Origin: an uncultured Collinsella sp. | Lineage (GTDB): Bacteria; Actinomycetota; Coriobacteriia; Coriobacteriales; Coriobacteriaceae | Assembly (NCBI GenBank): GCA_900553415.1 | Contig: USDH01000088.1 | Coordinates: 1-6,791, forward strand | DNA length: 6,791 nt | Direction: 5' to 3' | Shown: in pieces, positions 5,762 to 6,791 of the stretch | Layout of the letters: every line of letters starts with the position of its first letter | How positions within the stretch are numbered: the first letter of the stretch is position 1 | Program-made: the position numbers and the translations under genes | The notes under the pieces: generated by a model | Seen by the model: only the letters and a program-made list of their open reading frames with translations | Told to the model about the DNA's origin: nothing | Databases searched by the model: none

Positions 5762-6778
5762 ATGACCCAACCAGTTCGCACCGCACCTACGCTTGCCGAG
5801 GTTGCCGCAGCTGCCGGCGTGTCGCGCTCCACGGCATCGCGCGCCCTCAACGATTCGCCCCGCATTAGCGAGGAAACCAAAAAGCGCGTCCGTGCGGCGG
5901 CCAAGAAAGTCAATTTTGTCCCCAACGCTCGTGGCCGAGCGCTCGCTGTCGGGCGCACGGAAATCATCGCCGTGCTCGTGACCGAGCCCCTGAGTGAACT
6001 CTTCAGCGACCCCACCTATAGCGAGTTTTTGAGCGGCATTACCGAGGAACTGTCGGAGTCGTCCTATCTGCCCGTTATCTTGCAGGCGTCTTCTACGCAT
6101 GAGCGCAACCGCGCACGCGAGCACTTTGAGCGCCGCTCGTTCGACGCCGTGATCGACGTCTCCCCCTACAAGGGCAGCGAGCTGCTCGAGGTGCTGCGCG
6201 AGCTGGGCGTACCCACCGTGTTGTGCGGCCAGCTCGAGGGCCACCCCTATCGCGACGTGTTCTCGACAGTCTACTCTGACGACGAAGAGGGCGGACGCTT
6301 TGCAGCGCTCGCTATGAAAGAGCGCGGGCGCAAAGATATCGTCGCCGTGTTGGGACCGCAAGACAACCCCGCTGTTGTCGACCGCCTGCGCGGCTACCGC
6401 ACCGTCCTGGGCGAAGACCTCCCAGGCGCAAACGTTATCTATACCGGCTGGAACAGCGGAGACGGCTATCAGGCCATGCACCAGATCCTCGCGCGCGAGA
6501 TTGCTTTCGATGGCGTGCTCTGCGGATCGGACCGCATCGCGGCTGGCGTCATCACCGCACTCAACGAGGCAGGCCTATCTGTTCCGGCGGACGTTTCCGT
6601 CGTCGGCTTCGACGATCACGAGATTGCGGCGCGCTGCGTCCCCGCGCTCACGACCGTCCGCCAGCCCCTGCGCGAAGAAGGCCACATGGCCGCCAACATT
6701 GCGCTCGACATGATCAAGGGCGCCGAGCCCACCACCTCCGTGATGCACATGCAGCTAATCCAGAGAGACTCGCTATAA
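5762..6778 (+). CDS. LacI/GalR-family transcriptional regulator, probable repressor of ebgA-ebgC
   Basis: This is a complete 338-residue regulator. The N-terminal helix-turn-helix is TLAEVAAAAGVSRSTASRAL (10-29), with recognition helix from Ser21; Arg22 and Ser23 occupy the positions of LacI Tyr17 and Gln18. The hinge helix FVPNARGRALAVGRT (52-66) keeps the Leu (61) that intercalates at the central CpG of LacI-type operators, consistent with the CCGG-centred sites next door. The periplasmic-binding-protein-like effector domain (about 67-335) carries RLRGYRTVL (208-216), CGSDRIAAGVITALNEAG (254-271), SVVGFDD (279-285) and LTTVRQP (296-302). The start ATG is preceded by AGGAG 5 bases upstream and the stop is TAA. 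Divergent placement with three operators in the spacer points to local control. The inducer is presumably a beta-galactoside or its transglycosylation product. EbgR of E. coli is the functional analogue, but I cannot claim orthology, so no symbol is given. Confidence 0.92.
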   Translation: MTQPVRTAPTLAEVAAAAGVSRSTASRALNDSPRISEETKKRVRAAAKKVNFVPNARGRALAVGRTEIIAVLVTEPLSELFSDPTYSEFLSGITEELSESSYLPVILQASSTHERNRAREHFERRSFDAVIDVSPYKGSELLEVLRELGVPTVLCGQLEGHPYRDVFSTVYSDDEEGGRFAALAMKERGRKDIVAVLGPQDNPAVVDRLRGYRTVLGEDLPGANVIYTGWNSGDGYQAMHQILAREIAFDGVLCGSDRIAAGVITALNEAGLSVPADVSVVGFDDHEIAARCVPALTTVRQPLREEGHMAANIALDMIKGAEPTTSVMHMQLIQRDSL

Positions 6779-6791
6779 GAAACTGGGGCAG

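Overview
This window carries an Ebg-type beta-galactosidase locus. The base composition is GC-rich, with strongly GC-biased third codon positions. The short, tightly packed genes and the actinobacterial flavour of the regulator suggest a gut Coriobacteriia member (Collinsella-like). That placement is an inference; no rRNA or marker gene is present to test it.

Layout, left to right. Positions 1-301 hold no gene: 1-174 is an AT-richer stretch bounded by an 8-bp inverted repeat (possible small mobile or repetitive element), and 227-254 is a strong intrinsic terminator for the leftward genes. The leftward (minus-strand) genes, in transcription order, are a LacZ/EbgA-family beta-galactosidase (5386-2378), an EbgC-family small subunit (2374-1919, three bases downstream, with a perfect Shine-Dalgarno inside the end of ebgA), and a YgjI-like APC-family permease (1765-302) interrupted by one in-frame amber codon. 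A terminator-like hairpin sits between ebgC and the permease. A complete LacI/GalR-family regulator (5762-6778) is transcribed divergently on the plus strand.

The 375-bp divergent intergenic region contains three identical 14-bp operator-like sites with central CCGG, spaced 42 and 45 bp apart. The two nearest ebgA straddle its most plausible promoter. The likely logic is a substrate-inducible beta-galactoside (lactose-like) utilisation cluster repressed by the adjacent LacI-type protein. EbgA and EbgC act together in the cytoplasm and the permease imports an unknown compound, probably now inactive because of the amber codon.

The gene order ebgA-ebgC-ygjI matches my recollection of Escherichia coli K-12 (ebgR-ebgA-ebgC-ygjI). 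The cassette as a whole is therefore known. The points worth a second look are the conserved linkage of an 'amino-acid' permease to a beta-galactosidase, the nonsense codon, the operator array and the left-end repeat. I see no clearly undescribed system here.
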